This document shows positions 8,618 to 17,340 of a stretch of 64,000 bases of DNA, one piece after another. The stretch covers positions 124,001 through 188,000 of the forward strand of contig NZ_FZQA01000001.1 in the NCBI RefSeq assembly GCF_900199215.1, in the 5' to 3' direction. A model generated the notes under the pieces. It did not search any database. It worked only from the letters and a program-made list of their open reading frames with translations, and was not told where the DNA came from. A program made the translations under genes and the position numbers. Position 1 is the stretch's first letter, and every line of letters starts with the position of its first letter. The DNA is from Amphiplicatus metriothermophilus. GTDB taxonomy: Bacteria; Pseudomonadota; Alphaproteobacteria; Caulobacterales; Parvularculaceae.

Positions 8618-9475
8618 TCACCGGCCGTAGCGCGCCCACAGAGCCTTCGCCTCGAGGGCGGCGAGGACAGCCTCCGGATCGATGAGGCCGCGGCTTTCCC
8701 CGCCCATCAGCCGGCGCAGCAGCGAGCCGCGATCAGGCGCGACCTTTTTCAGCTTAACATTTTCGCCGAAGCGCGCCCGCATCAAATCGCCGAGATGAGC
8801 GATTCCGTCGACGAGTCCGCGCTCCTTCGCCGGACCGGCCGTCCAGAAAGCGCCGGTGAAGACGTCATCCTGTCCGCCGAGGCGATCCCCGCGCCGGGCT
8901 TTGACGAGATCTATGAACTGCGCGTGCATGTCGTCGAGGATGGCCTGCAGGCGCGCGACCTCCGTGGGGTCTTCGCGGCGAAAGGGATCGAGAAGGCTCT
9001 TGTGCTCGCCGGCGGTATAAAGCCGGCGCTCGACGCCGTGCCGGCCGATCAACTCGTGAAAGCCGAAACCGGCGGAAATCACGCCAATTGAGCCGACTAC
9101 GGACGATGCGTCAGCGTAGATCTCGTCGCCGGCGAGCGCGAGAATATATCCGCCCGAGGCGCCGACATCCTCGATGAAGGCGTAGACGGGAATCTTCTTC
9201 TTCTCCGCCTGGCGGCGGATCGCGTCGTGGATGAGGCGCGACTGCACCGGCGAGCCGCCCGGCGAATTGATCGCGAGGGCGACGGCCTTGAGAGCGCGCG
9301 GCTTGAACGCCGACTCGATGGCGGATTCGACTCGCGCGAGCGTCAGCCCCTTCCGGGCCGGGCCGAGCTGGCCGACGACGCCGGAAAGCTCGATCACGGT
9401 CACGAGAGGCCGCCGGCGGCCGAAGAACGGCGGAAAGGAAAATCGCGCGCGGGTCGATGGGGACGATTCGGTCAT
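8618..9475 (-). CDS. S49 family signal-peptide peptidase-like protease
   Basis: 285-residue ClpP/crotonase-fold serine protease of the SppA/SohB type. NSPGGSPVQSR forms the oxyanion strand, the nucleophile is Ser107 in VGASGGYI, and the general-base Lys is probably Lys159 in AGEHKSLLDPF. The region SSVVGSIGVI is also typical of the family. The N-terminus has a basic stretch but no clear transmembrane anchor, unlike SohB, suggesting a soluble or loosely membrane-attached protease acting on cleaved signal peptides or membrane-protein fragments. It is transcribed divergently from the polyprenyl synthase gene across a 164-bp gap. Confidence 0.88.
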   Translation of the reverse strand: MTESSPSTRARFSFPPFFGRRRPLVTVIELSGVVGQLGPARKGLTLARVESAIESAFKPRALKAVALAINSPGGSPVQSRLIHDAIRRQAEKKKIPVYAFIEDVGASGGYILALAGDEIYADASSVVGSIGVISAGFGFHELIGRHGVERRLYTAGEHKSLLDPFRREDPTEVARLQAILDDMHAQFIDLVKARRGDRLGGQDDVFTGAFWTAGPAKERGLVDGIAHLGDLMRARFGENVKLKKVAPDRGSLLRRLMGGESRGLIDPEAVLAALEAKALWARYGR

Positions 9476-9639
9476 TTTCTCCCATTACGGGCAGCCGCCT
9501 CATTCATCAATCGGCGCCGCGGCGGGAAACGACCCTGAGCGCCGCGCGCAATCGGTCGCAAGGGGCCGCCTTGACCAGCCCCATGCCTTTTCGCAAGGTG
9601 CGAGCGCGACGCAATCTATTGCAATGAAAGGCGACCGCT

Positions 9640-10680
9640 TTGGGTCTGGCGGCTGCGAGCTCCGAACATGCCCCTGTCGCCGCGTGCGGCTTCGCGGAGG
9701 CGACGGCGGTTCTGCGCCGCCTGACGGCGGACGATCTTGAGCGCGTCAACGAAACCATCCTTGACCGGATGCGCTCGCGAGCGCCGATGATCCCCGAGCT
9801 GGCGGGGCACCTCTTGCGCGCAGGCGGCAAGCGCATCCGCCCGATGCTGACCCTCGCGGCGGCGCGTCTGTTCGGCTATCGGGGGCTGGAGCATGTCAAG
9901 CTCGCCGCCGCGGTCGAACTCATTCACGGCGCGACGCTTCTGCATGACGACGTCGTCGACGGATCGGCGCTGCGCCGGGGCGCGCAGACAGCGAACGTCA
10001 TCTGGGGCAACAAGGAAAGCGTGCTCGTCGGCGATTACATCTTCTCGCGCGCCTTCGAGCTGATGGTCTCGGCGGGCGATCTGAAAGTGCTGCAGATTCT
10101 TTCGGCGGCTTCGGGCGTCATCGCCGAAGGCGAGGTGCTGCAGCTTTCGACCCAGAATAATCTCGACGCGACTTTTGAAATGTATCTCGCCGTTATCGAA
10201 GCGAAGACGGCCGCGCTGTTCGCGGCCGCCGCCGAAGCCGGCGCGGTCATCGCGGGCTGTTCGGAAGAGGACGCCGAGGCGCTGCGCCGTTACGGCGCCG
10301 ATCTCGGCGTCGCCTATCAGCTCGTCGACGACGCGCTCGATTATTCGGGCGCGGAAGACGCGCTCGGCAAGCGCGTAGGCGACGACTTCCGGGAGGGCAA
10401 GATGACCCTGCCGGTCGTGCTGGCGCTGGCCCGCGCGGAAGGCGAGGAAACCGCCTTCTGGCGGCGCGTCATCGCCGAAGGCCGTCAGGATGCTGACGAT
10501 TTCGATCGCGCGCGTGCGATCATGCGGCGCGCCGGCGCGATCGAGGACACTATCGGCTGCGCGCGCCGATACGCCGAGACGGCCCTGGCGAGTCTTCAGG
10601 ACGTCAGGGGCGCGAAGGATGAAGCCTGTCTGCGCGCGCTCGCCGATCTCGCCGCCGCATCGACGCGCCGGTCGAACTGA
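9640..10680 (+). CDS. polyprenyl (octaprenyl/decaprenyl) diphosphate synthase
   Basis: Trans-isoprenyl chain elongation enzyme that makes the ubiquinone side-chain precursor from FPP/GPP and IPP. The first Asp-rich motif is LLHDDVVD (Asp103, Asp104, Asp107) and the second is QLVDDALDY; GGKRIRPML is the IPP-binding region. At 346 residues it has the normal length. The best in-frame start is TTG at 9640; there is no ATG before Met44, which would remove conserved sequence. The small Ala before the first Asp motif (GATLLHDD) fits a long-chain product, but chain length cannot be fixed by eye. Confidence 0.9.
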   Translation: MGLAAASSEHAPVAACGFAEATAVLRRLTADDLERVNETILDRMRSRAPMIPELAGHLLRAGGKRIRPMLTLAAARLFGYRGLEHVKLAAAVELIHGATLLHDDVVDGSALRRGAQTANVIWGNKESVLVGDYIFSRAFELMVSAGDLKVLQILSAASGVIAEGEVLQLSTQNNLDATFEMYLAVIEAKTAALFAAAAEAGAVIAGCSEEDAEALRRYGADLGVAYQLVDDALDYSGAEDALGKRVGDDFREGKMTLPVVLALARAEGEETAFWRRVIAEGRQDADDFDRARAIMRRAGAIEDTIGCARRYAETALASLQDVRGAKDEACLRALADLAAASTRRSN

Positions 10681-10686
10681 GCGCGC

Positions 10687-11805
10687 TTACTCCGCCGCCT
10701 GAGGAATCTGTCGCGAGGCGGCGGCGTCTTCGCCCGCTCCGGCGGACGGCGCGGGCGTTTCGGCCCGCGCCAGCAGGCCGGCGCGGCGCGCGCGTGCGAA
10801 AAGCGGCCAGCCGAGCCCGCAAAATACAAGCGCCAGGCCCGCCGGAACCAGCCATTGCGCGCCCGGATCGAGCCGCGTCATCACGAAGGCCGCCGCGAGC
10901 GAGGCTGCTGTGAGGCTGGCGTAGACGGCCGTCGTCTGGACATGACTCGCGCCTAGGCGGGCCATTAGCTGATAAAGGTGCTCGCAATGGGCGGCGAGCA
11001 CGTTGCGCCGGCGGCGCGCGCGATGGATCAACGTGAAGGCGACGTCGAACAGGAACGCCGCCATTGCAGTCGGAACGAACAGCGCGCTTGCCGCCCCCGC
11101 CGATTCCTGCGCCGCGACGACGGCTAACGCAGCGATAAGAAAGCCGACCGTCTGGCTGCCGCAATCGCCCATGAAGAGTCGCCCGCGCGGAAAATTCGAA
11201 GGCAGAAAACCCAGGAGCGCCGCGCCGAGCAGACCTGCGGCCAGCGCCGTCTCCGGCGCGCCCGAAAAAGCGGCCGCGCCCGCAAGTCCCGCCGCGGTCA
11301 GGAGCCCGCAGCCCGCCGCCATGCCGTTCACGCCGTCCATGAAGTTGAAGGCGTTCATGAAGCCGACGATCCACAGCACCGTCAGAAAGACCCCAGCCGC
11401 GCCGAGCGGGACGGCGCCGGCGAAGGGAACGGGGCCCGTCTCAAGAGCGCCGAAAAGCACGATGAAAAGCGCCGCGGCGGCGAGCTGACCGGCGAACTTC
11501 CAGACCGGGGACAGATCGTAAAGATCATCCGCCAGCCCCATCGTAAATACGAGGGCCGCGATGGCGGCGAGCTTCAACGCGACAAGCGCGAAGGAAGGAA
11601 CGGCGAGCGCGGCGAGGACCATGCCGATCGTCCACGCCCCTGCGATGGCGAGCCCGCCGGAGCGGGGCGTCGCGTCGCGATGATTGGAGCGCCCGTTCGG
11701 ATGATCGAGCACAAGCCTGCGCCGGACGGCCAACCGCGAAAGCGCCGCCCCGACCGCCGCGACGCAAACGCCGATCACGCCGAGCACAATGGGTTCCGCC
11801 GGCAT
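10687..11805 (-). CDS. WecA/MraY-like undecaprenyl-phosphate sugar-phosphate transferase
   Basis: Polytopic membrane enzyme (about ten helices) of the glycosyltransferase family 4 superfamily, which links a sugar 1-phosphate from a UDP-sugar to undecaprenyl phosphate to begin surface polysaccharide synthesis. Catalytic landmarks are GLADDLYDLSP, NAFNFMDGVNGM and FMGDCGSQTVGF, as in WecA/TagO rather than MraY. The ATG at 11805 has AAGGA upstream and is preferred to 11832. It converges with the polyprenyl synthase gene (6-bp gap) and follows ispE closely, so several isoprenoid/lipid-carrier genes cluster here. Confidence 0.85.
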   Translation of the reverse strand: MPAEPIVLGVIGVCVAAVGAALSRLAVRRRLVLDHPNGRSNHRDATPRSGGLAIAGAWTIGMVLAALAVPSFALVALKLAAIAALVFTMGLADDLYDLSPVWKFAGQLAAAALFIVLFGALETGPVPFAGAVPLGAAGVFLTVLWIVGFMNAFNFMDGVNGMAAGCGLLTAAGLAGAAAFSGAPETALAAGLLGAALLGFLPSNFPRGRLFMGDCGSQTVGFLIAALAVVAAQESAGAASALFVPTAMAAFLFDVAFTLIHRARRRRNVLAAHCEHLYQLMARLGASHVQTTAVYASLTAASLAAAFVMTRLDPGAQWLVPAGLALVFCGLGWPLFARARRAGLLARAETPAPSAGAGEDAAASRQIPQAAE

Positions 11806-11850
11806 CCTTGTTCCTTCGCCCCCCCTGAACACTACGCCTGACCCGGCGGA

Positions 11851-12768
11851 TTATTCCCCTGCTTGCCCGAACGCCATAGCGCAGAGCGACGGCGTTTGCC
11901 ACCGCCGTGCGAGCGCGGCCGCCAGAGCCCACCAGCCGCGGCCCGAAGCGGCGCGCGCGGCCCGCGCCGCAGCCTCGCCCGACGCGAACAGGGCGAACAC
12001 GGTCGCGCCGCTGCCGGACATGCGCGCGCAGAGCGCGCCGGGACGGGCCGCCAGAAAGTCCCGCGCCGCAGCGATGACAGGCGCGCGCGCGACGGCGTGC
12101 GGCTCGAGATCATTGCGACTCGCCGCGACATAGGCGCGCAACGCTTCGTAGCCGGCGAAGGCGGCCGGCCGCAGTCGCCTCGGCGAAGGCGGCGCCGGAT
12201 TGGCGGCGTCGAAAGCACGAAAGACCGGGCCCGTGGGCGTCTCGACTCCCGGGTTGGCGAGACAGATCCAGAGCGGCGGCAAACGCGGCCCGCGATCGAG
12301 CTTCTCCCCGGCTCCGCCCACATAAACCGGCCGCGCAGCAAGACAGGCCGGGACGTCCGCACCGAGCCGGAAAGCGAGCCGGGCGAGCGCGTCGTCCGGC
12401 ATGTCGAGCCGCCATAGCCGAACAAGCGCGCGCAGCGCGGCGGCCGCGTCCGCCGAGCCTCCGCCGATCCCGGCCGCGAGCGGCAGGTTCTTTTCAAGCC
12501 GCAAGGCCGCGCCGGCGCGCACGCCCGCCGCCGCCCGCAGCGCCTCGGCCGCGCGCCAGACGAGATTGCTCTCCACGGGAAAGCGCGCGAGCGCAGCGCC
12601 GAAAGGCCCCTCGACGGCGAGAGAAAGATCATCCGCCGGCTCGGCCGCGACGACGTCGCCGGCGCAGGCGAACACGAACAGACTCTCGACGGCGTGCAGC
12701 CCGTCGGCGCGCGCGGGCCCCACATGCAGATGCAGATTGATCTTGGCCGGCGCGATTTCGCGGATCAT
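11851..12768 (-). CDS. ispE: 4-diphosphocytidyl-2-C-methyl-D-erythritol kinase
   Basis: GHMP-family kinase of the MEP isoprenoid pathway that phosphorylates CDP-methylerythritol. APAKINLHLHVG is the N-terminal substrate-binding strand, PLAAGIGGGSADAAAA the ATP-binding GHMP loop, and ARMSGSGATVFALF the C-terminal GHMP motif. The start at 12768 (MIREIAPAKIN) matches the family; a start at 12816 would overlap the upstream TPR gene. About 305 residues is slightly longer than E. coli IspE (283). It is probably cotranscribed with the TPR lipoprotein gene 13 bp upstream. Confidence 0.95.
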   Translation of the reverse strand: MIREIAPAKINLHLHVGPARADGLHAVESLFVFACAGDVVAAEPADDLSLAVEGPFGAALARFPVESNLVWRAAEALRAAAGVRAGAALRLEKNLPLAAGIGGGSADAAAALRALVRLWRLDMPDDALARLAFRLGADVPACLAARPVYVGGAGEKLDRGPRLPPLWICLANPGVETPTGPVFRAFDAANPAPPSPRRLRPAAFAGYEALRAYVAASRNDLEPHAVARAPVIAAARDFLAARPGALCARMSGSGATVFALFASGEAAARAARAASGRGWWALAAALARRWQTPSLCAMAFGQAGE

Positions 12769-12781
12769 GTCCGACTCTCCG

Positions 12782-14509
12782 TCACGCGCCTTCCTCTGAA
12801 GCAAGGCCTTTCTCAAGCTTTTTTTCGATCAGGGCCTTGAGGCGCACGCCGGGATCGAGCTCAAGCGCGCGCCGCCACTGATAGCGCGCTTCGGTCTTAC
12901 GCCCCAGGCGCCAATAGACGTCGCCGAGATGATCCGTGATCGTTGCATCGTCAGGTTCGAGCGCGGCGGCGCGTTCGAGATGCACCACCGCTTTTTCGTA
13001 ATCGCCTAACTGGTAATAAGCCCAACCAAGACTATCGATGATCGCGCCCGAGCGCGGTTCGAGCTCGACCGCCTTTTCGATGAGCTCGAACGCGCGCTCC
13101 AGATTCACGCCGCGCTCGGCCCAGCTGTAGCCGAGATAGTTTAGCGCCGTAGGCTCGTCGGGCGCGAGTTCGACGGCGCGCTCAAGATCGGCTTCGGCGT
13201 CAGGCCAGCGATCAAGCTCCAGATAAGAAGCGCCGCGCGCCACGTAATAGCGCCAGGCGCCGTCGTCCGGCTCGTCGCCGGCGCGCCCGATGAGCTCGTC
13301 GAGCGTCGCGACGGCTTTGTCGTGCTCGCCTTGTCCGGCGTAGACATTGGCGAGCGTGAAGCGAAGCTCGCGCCCGTCCGGATCGCGGCGAATAGCCTCC
13401 CTGAGCAGGTTTATCGCTTCGGCCGGACGCGCCTGCGCCATCAGCCCGCGCGCCATTTCGATGCGGGCCTGCTCGAAATGCGGCGAGGACGGCGCGATCC
13501 CGGCGAGCGCGGCTGTCGCGCCCTCGTAATCGCCGTAGACATTGAGAATCGTCCCGACGAGGCGGCGCGCCTCGTCGAGCTTCGGGTCGAGATAAAGCGC
13601 GATGCGCGCGAGCGCGAGCGGCAGGTTGAACCGCGGCTCGCCGAGAATGAACCCGGCCTCCTGCGCGCGCGCGCGCTGGCCCGCCGCTTGGTCGATCATC
13701 GCCGCGCCGAAGGAATAGAACGCGATCGCCGCTCCTTCGCTCGGCGAAACCTTCGCATAGGCCCGGCTCGCCCGGCCGCGATCGAGACGGGCGAGTCCGG
13801 CCTCGGCGGCCCGGCGCGCGGGGCCGGGTTCTCCTTCGAGCAGCTTGTAATAGGCGCGGGCGGTCTCCTCGTCGCCGCGACGTTCGAGAAACGCGCCGTA
13901 AGCGGCGCGTCCCACAGGCCCGCCGAGCGCGAAGACCGAAGCCTGATGGGCTGCGCGCGCTTCGTCGATTTTCCCGGCCATTTCGGCCAGCAGCGCGCGG
14001 TGCAGCGGATTGAAGCCGGCGAAAATATCCGTGTCAGGATTTTCAAGCCGCGCCATGGCTGACTCGGGGCCGGCGAGCCCGGCCTCGATCCACACGTCGG
14101 TCAGAAAGCCGACCGACTTGACGAACGGCGTCTCCATCGGGCCGTTGAGAATCGCGCGCGCCTGACGCAGCCGTCCCTGCTTGAGCGCGCGCGCGGCCAG
14201 CAGCGTGCGCGCCAGCCCGTCGTTCGACGCCTCGCCGCCGATGGCGACGAGCTTTTCCGCATAAGGCGCGGCCGCGTCGATCTCGCCGGCGGCGAGATGA
14301 TAGAAGAAGGCGTCGCGCAGAATGTCGACTTGGCCGGGCGCGGCCTCATGCGCGGCGGAGTAGGCGGCGGCCGCGTCGTCGATCGCATTGACGCGCGCGG
14401 CGAGCCTGCCGGCGAGGTACTCCCCGGTCAGGCTGGTGTCGGCTTCGTGCGTGGCGCAACCCGCGCCGGCGAGAAGACCGGCGAACAACAACGCTCTGGT
14501 CAGGCTCAC
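12782..14509 (-). CDS. TPR-repeat lipoprotein
   Basis: 575 residues. The N-terminus MSLTRALLFAGLLAGAGC reads as a lipoprotein signal with the Cys at residue 18, though the -3 residue is Gly rather than Leu. The mature part is almost all helical with many tetratricopeptide repeats, best seen in the last third (for example TALNYLGYSWAERG and SLGWAYYQLGDYEKAVVHLE). Such proteins are outer-membrane or periplasmic scaffolds in envelope assembly. This position just before ispE is common in alphaproteobacteria, but no specific role is established. Confidence 0.85.
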   Translation of the reverse strand: MSLTRALLFAGLLAGAGCATHEADTSLTGEYLAGRLAARVNAIDDAAAAYSAAHEAAPGQVDILRDAFFYHLAAGEIDAAAPYAEKLVAIGGEASNDGLARTLLAARALKQGRLRQARAILNGPMETPFVKSVGFLTDVWIEAGLAGPESAMARLENPDTDIFAGFNPLHRALLAEMAGKIDEARAAHQASVFALGGPVGRAAYGAFLERRGDEETARAYYKLLEGEPGPARRAAEAGLARLDRGRASRAYAKVSPSEGAAIAFYSFGAAMIDQAAGQRARAQEAGFILGEPRFNLPLALARIALYLDPKLDEARRLVGTILNVYGDYEGATAALAGIAPSSPHFEQARIEMARGLMAQARPAEAINLLREAIRRDPDGRELRFTLANVYAGQGEHDKAVATLDELIGRAGDEPDDGAWRYYVARGASYLELDRWPDAEADLERAVELAPDEPTALNYLGYSWAERGVNLERAFELIEKAVELEPRSGAIIDSLGWAYYQLGDYEKAVVHLERAAALEPDDATITDHLGDVYWRLGRKTEARYQWRRALELDPGVRLKALIEKKLEKGLASEEGA

Positions 14510-14533
14510 GCGGCCTCCTCGCCGACGACGGCG

Positions 14534-16213
14534 TCACATGTTGGGATAATTCGGTCCGCCGCCGCCTTCGGGCGTGACCCAGTCGATATTCTGGGACGGA
14601 TCCTTGATGTCGCAGGTCTTGCAGTGAACACAGTTCTGCGCGTTGATCTGGAATCGCGGATCGGATCCGCCATCCTCGTAAACAACCTCATAGACGCCCG
14701 CAGGGCAATAGCGCTGCGCCGGCTCGGCGTAGGTCGGCAGATTCACCCGGATCGGGATTTCAGGATCCTTAAGCCTGAGATGGCAGGGCTGGTCCTCCTC
14801 GTGATTCACGCCCGAAAAGGCCAGATTGGTCAATCGGTCGAAGGTGAGAACGCCGTCGGGCTTGGGGTAATCAATGGGCTTGTGCTTGTCTGCCGGCTCC
14901 GTCGCTTCGGCGTCCGTCTTACCGTGCCGTAGCGTCCCGAAAAGGGAAAAGCCGGGAGCGAGCGCGTTCGTCCAAAGATCAAGCCCCGACAGCGCGATGC
15001 CGCCGAAAAAGGTGCCGAATTTCGTCCATAGCGGCTTGACGTTGCGCGCCTGATAAAGCTCGCGGCGCACCGGCGAGCGGCGGTAGGCAGCCTCGTAAGC
15101 TTCCAGCGCGTCGCCGGCGCGCCCTTCAGAAATGGCGTCGAAAGCGGCGTCGGCGGCCATTATGCCCGTCAGCATGGCGTTGTGATTGCCCTTGATGCGG
15201 GGCACGTTCACGAAGCCGGCCGCGCAGCCGATGAGCGCCCCGCCCGGAAAGACGAGCTTCGGCGTCGACTGATAGCCGCCCTCCGTAATCGCGCGCGCGC
15301 CATAGGCGATGCGCTTGCCGCCTTCGAGAAGCGCGGCGATTTCCGGATGGGTCTTGAAGCGCTGGAATTCTCCGTATGGGTATAAATACGGATTCTTGTA
15401 ATTAAGATGGACGACGAAGCCGAGCGCAATCGTGTTGTCCGAGTAGTGATAAAGAAACGACCCGCCGCCGACATCATCCTTCAGAGGCCAGCCGAAGGTG
15501 TGCTGCACATACCCTGGCCGGGCTTTTTCCGGCGCGATCTCCCAGAGCTCCTTCAGGCCGATGCCGAATTTCTGCGGATCGGACTGCGCGTCGAGCTCGT
15601 ATTTCGCGATCAGCGTCTTGGCCAGCGAGCCGCGCGCGCCTTCGGCGATCAGAACATATTTGCCGTTGAGCTCCATGCCGGGCTCGTAGCGATCGGTAGG
15701 CTCGCCGTCGCGTCCGATCCCCATTTCGCCGACGACGACGCCTTTAAGCGAGCCGTCCTCGCGGAAAAGCGGCTTGGAGGCGGCCATGCCGGGGTAAATC
15801 TCGACCCCCAGACTTTCGGCCTGCTCGGCGAGCCAGCGGCAGACATTGCCCATGGACACGACATAGCAGCCATGATTTTTCACCATCGGCGGCATCAGGA
15901 ATCCGGGCAGCGGGATTGAGCCCGACGGGCCGAACAGCTTGAACGCCTCGGCAGTCACCGGCGTGTCGATCGGCGCGCCGCGCTCCTTCCAGTCCGGCAA
16001 AAGCGCGTCCAGCCCCGACGGGTCGAGCACCGCGCCTGAAAGGATGTGCGCGCCGACCTCCGAGCCTTTTTCGACGACGACGACGTTGAGTTCCTCGCCG
16101 GCTTTCTCTGCGCGCTGCTTGAGTCGGATCGCGGCCGCCAGGCCAGCCGGTCCCGCGCCGACGATGACGACGTCGAAGTCCATGGATTCGCGTTCCGGCG
16201 CCTGATCGAACAT
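14534..16213 (-). CDS. electron transfer flavoprotein-ubiquinone oxidoreductase
   Basis: Inner-membrane-associated FAD and 4Fe-4S enzyme that passes electrons from reduced ETF (fatty-acid and amino-acid oxidation) to ubiquinone. FAD-binding motif VVIVGAGPAGLAAAIRL lies near residue 12-28; the C-terminal ferredoxin-like segment CVHCKTCDIKDP supplies three cluster cysteines, with a fourth in RYCPAGVYEV. The 559-residue length and C-terminal GGGGPNYPNM are typical. The start at 16213 begins MFDQAPERES. The etfAB genes are not in the window. It is divergent from the uracil-DNA glycosylase gene across 151 bp. Confidence 0.96.
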   Translation of the reverse strand: MFDQAPERESMDFDVVIVGAGPAGLAAAIRLKQRAEKAGEELNVVVVEKGSEVGAHILSGAVLDPSGLDALLPDWKERGAPIDTPVTAEAFKLFGPSGSIPLPGFLMPPMVKNHGCYVVSMGNVCRWLAEQAESLGVEIYPGMAASKPLFREDGSLKGVVVGEMGIGRDGEPTDRYEPGMELNGKYVLIAEGARGSLAKTLIAKYELDAQSDPQKFGIGLKELWEIAPEKARPGYVQHTFGWPLKDDVGGGSFLYHYSDNTIALGFVVHLNYKNPYLYPYGEFQRFKTHPEIAALLEGGKRIAYGARAITEGGYQSTPKLVFPGGALIGCAAGFVNVPRIKGNHNAMLTGIMAADAAFDAISEGRAGDALEAYEAAYRRSPVRRELYQARNVKPLWTKFGTFFGGIALSGLDLWTNALAPGFSLFGTLRHGKTDAEATEPADKHKPIDYPKPDGVLTFDRLTNLAFSGVNHEEDQPCHLRLKDPEIPIRVNLPTYAEPAQRYCPAGVYEVVYEDGGSDPRFQINAQNCVHCKTCDIKDPSQNIDWVTPEGGGGPNYPNM

Positions 16214-16364
16214 GTTTCTTTCCTCCGCCCCGGCAGCTCCTGAGAACCGCATCGTTCAGGCCTGTTTGGCAAAATTTCGCCGCGAGGGCCACAACGGACG
16301 GCGCCCGCCGGCGGAAACGAACGCCCGTTTGACGCAAGACGCGGCGTGTGCTGCCCTCGCCGGC

Positions 16365-17201
16365 ATGAACAAGACGAGTCCTGAAGACGCCGCGCGGGCG
16401 CTGTTGCGCTGGTACGCCGAGATGGGGGTCAGCGAGGCCGTCGAGGCAAGCCCGGCGGATTTCTTCGCCTGGCCCGACGCGCCGCCGCGCTCGTCTCAAC
16501 TCGACGGCGCCTTGGGGACCCACGCGCCGCCCGCCCGTCCGCCGACGGCGCGCGCGCCCATCGCGCCTATCGCGCCTTCGAGCGCGCCGTCGGCGGACGA
16601 GGCGATCGCGGCGGCGGAGGCCGCCGCGCGCGCCTGCGACACCTTCGACGCGCTCGACGCGGCGGTGCGCGCTTTCGAAGGCTGTCCGCTCAAGGCCGGC
16701 GCCCGCACGACCGTGTTCACCGACGGAACGCCCGGCGCCGATCTCCTCGTCATCGGCGAAGCGCCCGGCCGCGACGAGGACCGCCTCGGCAAACCCTTCG
16801 TCGGTCGGGCCGGCCAGCTTCTCGATCGCATGCTCGCCGCCATCGGACGGGCGCGGGAGACGAACGCGCTCATCTCCAACGTGATCTTCTGGCGCCCGCC
16901 GGGCAACCGCACGCCCACTCAGCTCGAGGTCGCAGCGTGCAAGCCCTTCGTGGAACGACTGATCGAGATCACCGCGCCCAAAGCCGTGCTGCTCGCCGGC
17001 GGGGTCCCGACCCAGGCCCTGTTGCAGGTGACGGGCATCATGCGCGCACGCGGCGTGTGGCGCGAGATCGAGACCGCCTCGGGCGCGCGCTTTGCGGCGT
17101 TGCCCACCTTTCACCCCGCCTTTCTGTTGCGCCAGCCGGCGCAGAAGCGCCTCGCTTGGGCGGATCTGCTCGCGCTCCAGAGGCGATTAACAGGCGATTA
17201 A
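16365..17201 (+). CDS. family 4 uracil-DNA glycosylase
   Basis: Removes uracil from DNA to start base-excision repair. The motif A sequence GEAPGRDEDRLGKPFVGRAG and motif B-like FHPAFLLRQPAQKR are those of family 4 (Fe-S) enzymes; cysteines in EGCPLKAG and AACKPF are candidates for cluster ligands. The start chosen at 16365 (MNKTSPEDAA) gives 278 residues. About residues 35-75 form an Ala/Pro-rich linker between a small N-terminal segment and the catalytic domain, common in the alphaproteobacterial versions. The stop codon lies inside a perfect CtrA-type box. Confidence 0.9.
   Translation: MNKTSPEDAARALLRWYAEMGVSEAVEASPADFFAWPDAPPRSSQLDGALGTHAPPARPPTARAPIAPIAPSSAPSADEAIAAAEAAARACDTFDALDAAVRAFEGCPLKAGARTTVFTDGTPGADLLVIGEAPGRDEDRLGKPFVGRAGQLLDRMLAAIGRARETNALISNVIFWRPPGNRTPTQLEVAACKPFVERLIEITAPKAVLLAGGVPTQALLQVTGIMRARGVWREIETASGARFAALPTFHPAFLLRQPAQKRLAWADLLALQRRLTGD
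17187..17201 (+). promoter_or_regulatory. CtrA-type box TTAA-N7-TTAA
   Basis: TTAACAGGCGATTAA is a perfect match to the CtrA full-site consensus. It arises from two tandem copies of AGGCGATTAAC. It overlaps the end of the uracil-DNA glycosylase gene and is 140 bp upstream of the lytic transglycosylase start. CtrA is the cell-cycle response regulator of Caulobacter and its relatives; binding here is inferred only from the consensus. Confidence 0.45.
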
Positions 17202-17340
17202 CGACCGTGAACTTATCGTTAGGCGAGGGGCGGCGCGGAATGCGTCTTTCCCGTCAGGGCGCCGCCGGCTTATGCTCGGCGGCCGTCGAGCGGACTCTTC
17301 GCAGCAGCAGACAGGCGTCGAGCGCCGGGAGCAGGAGGGG

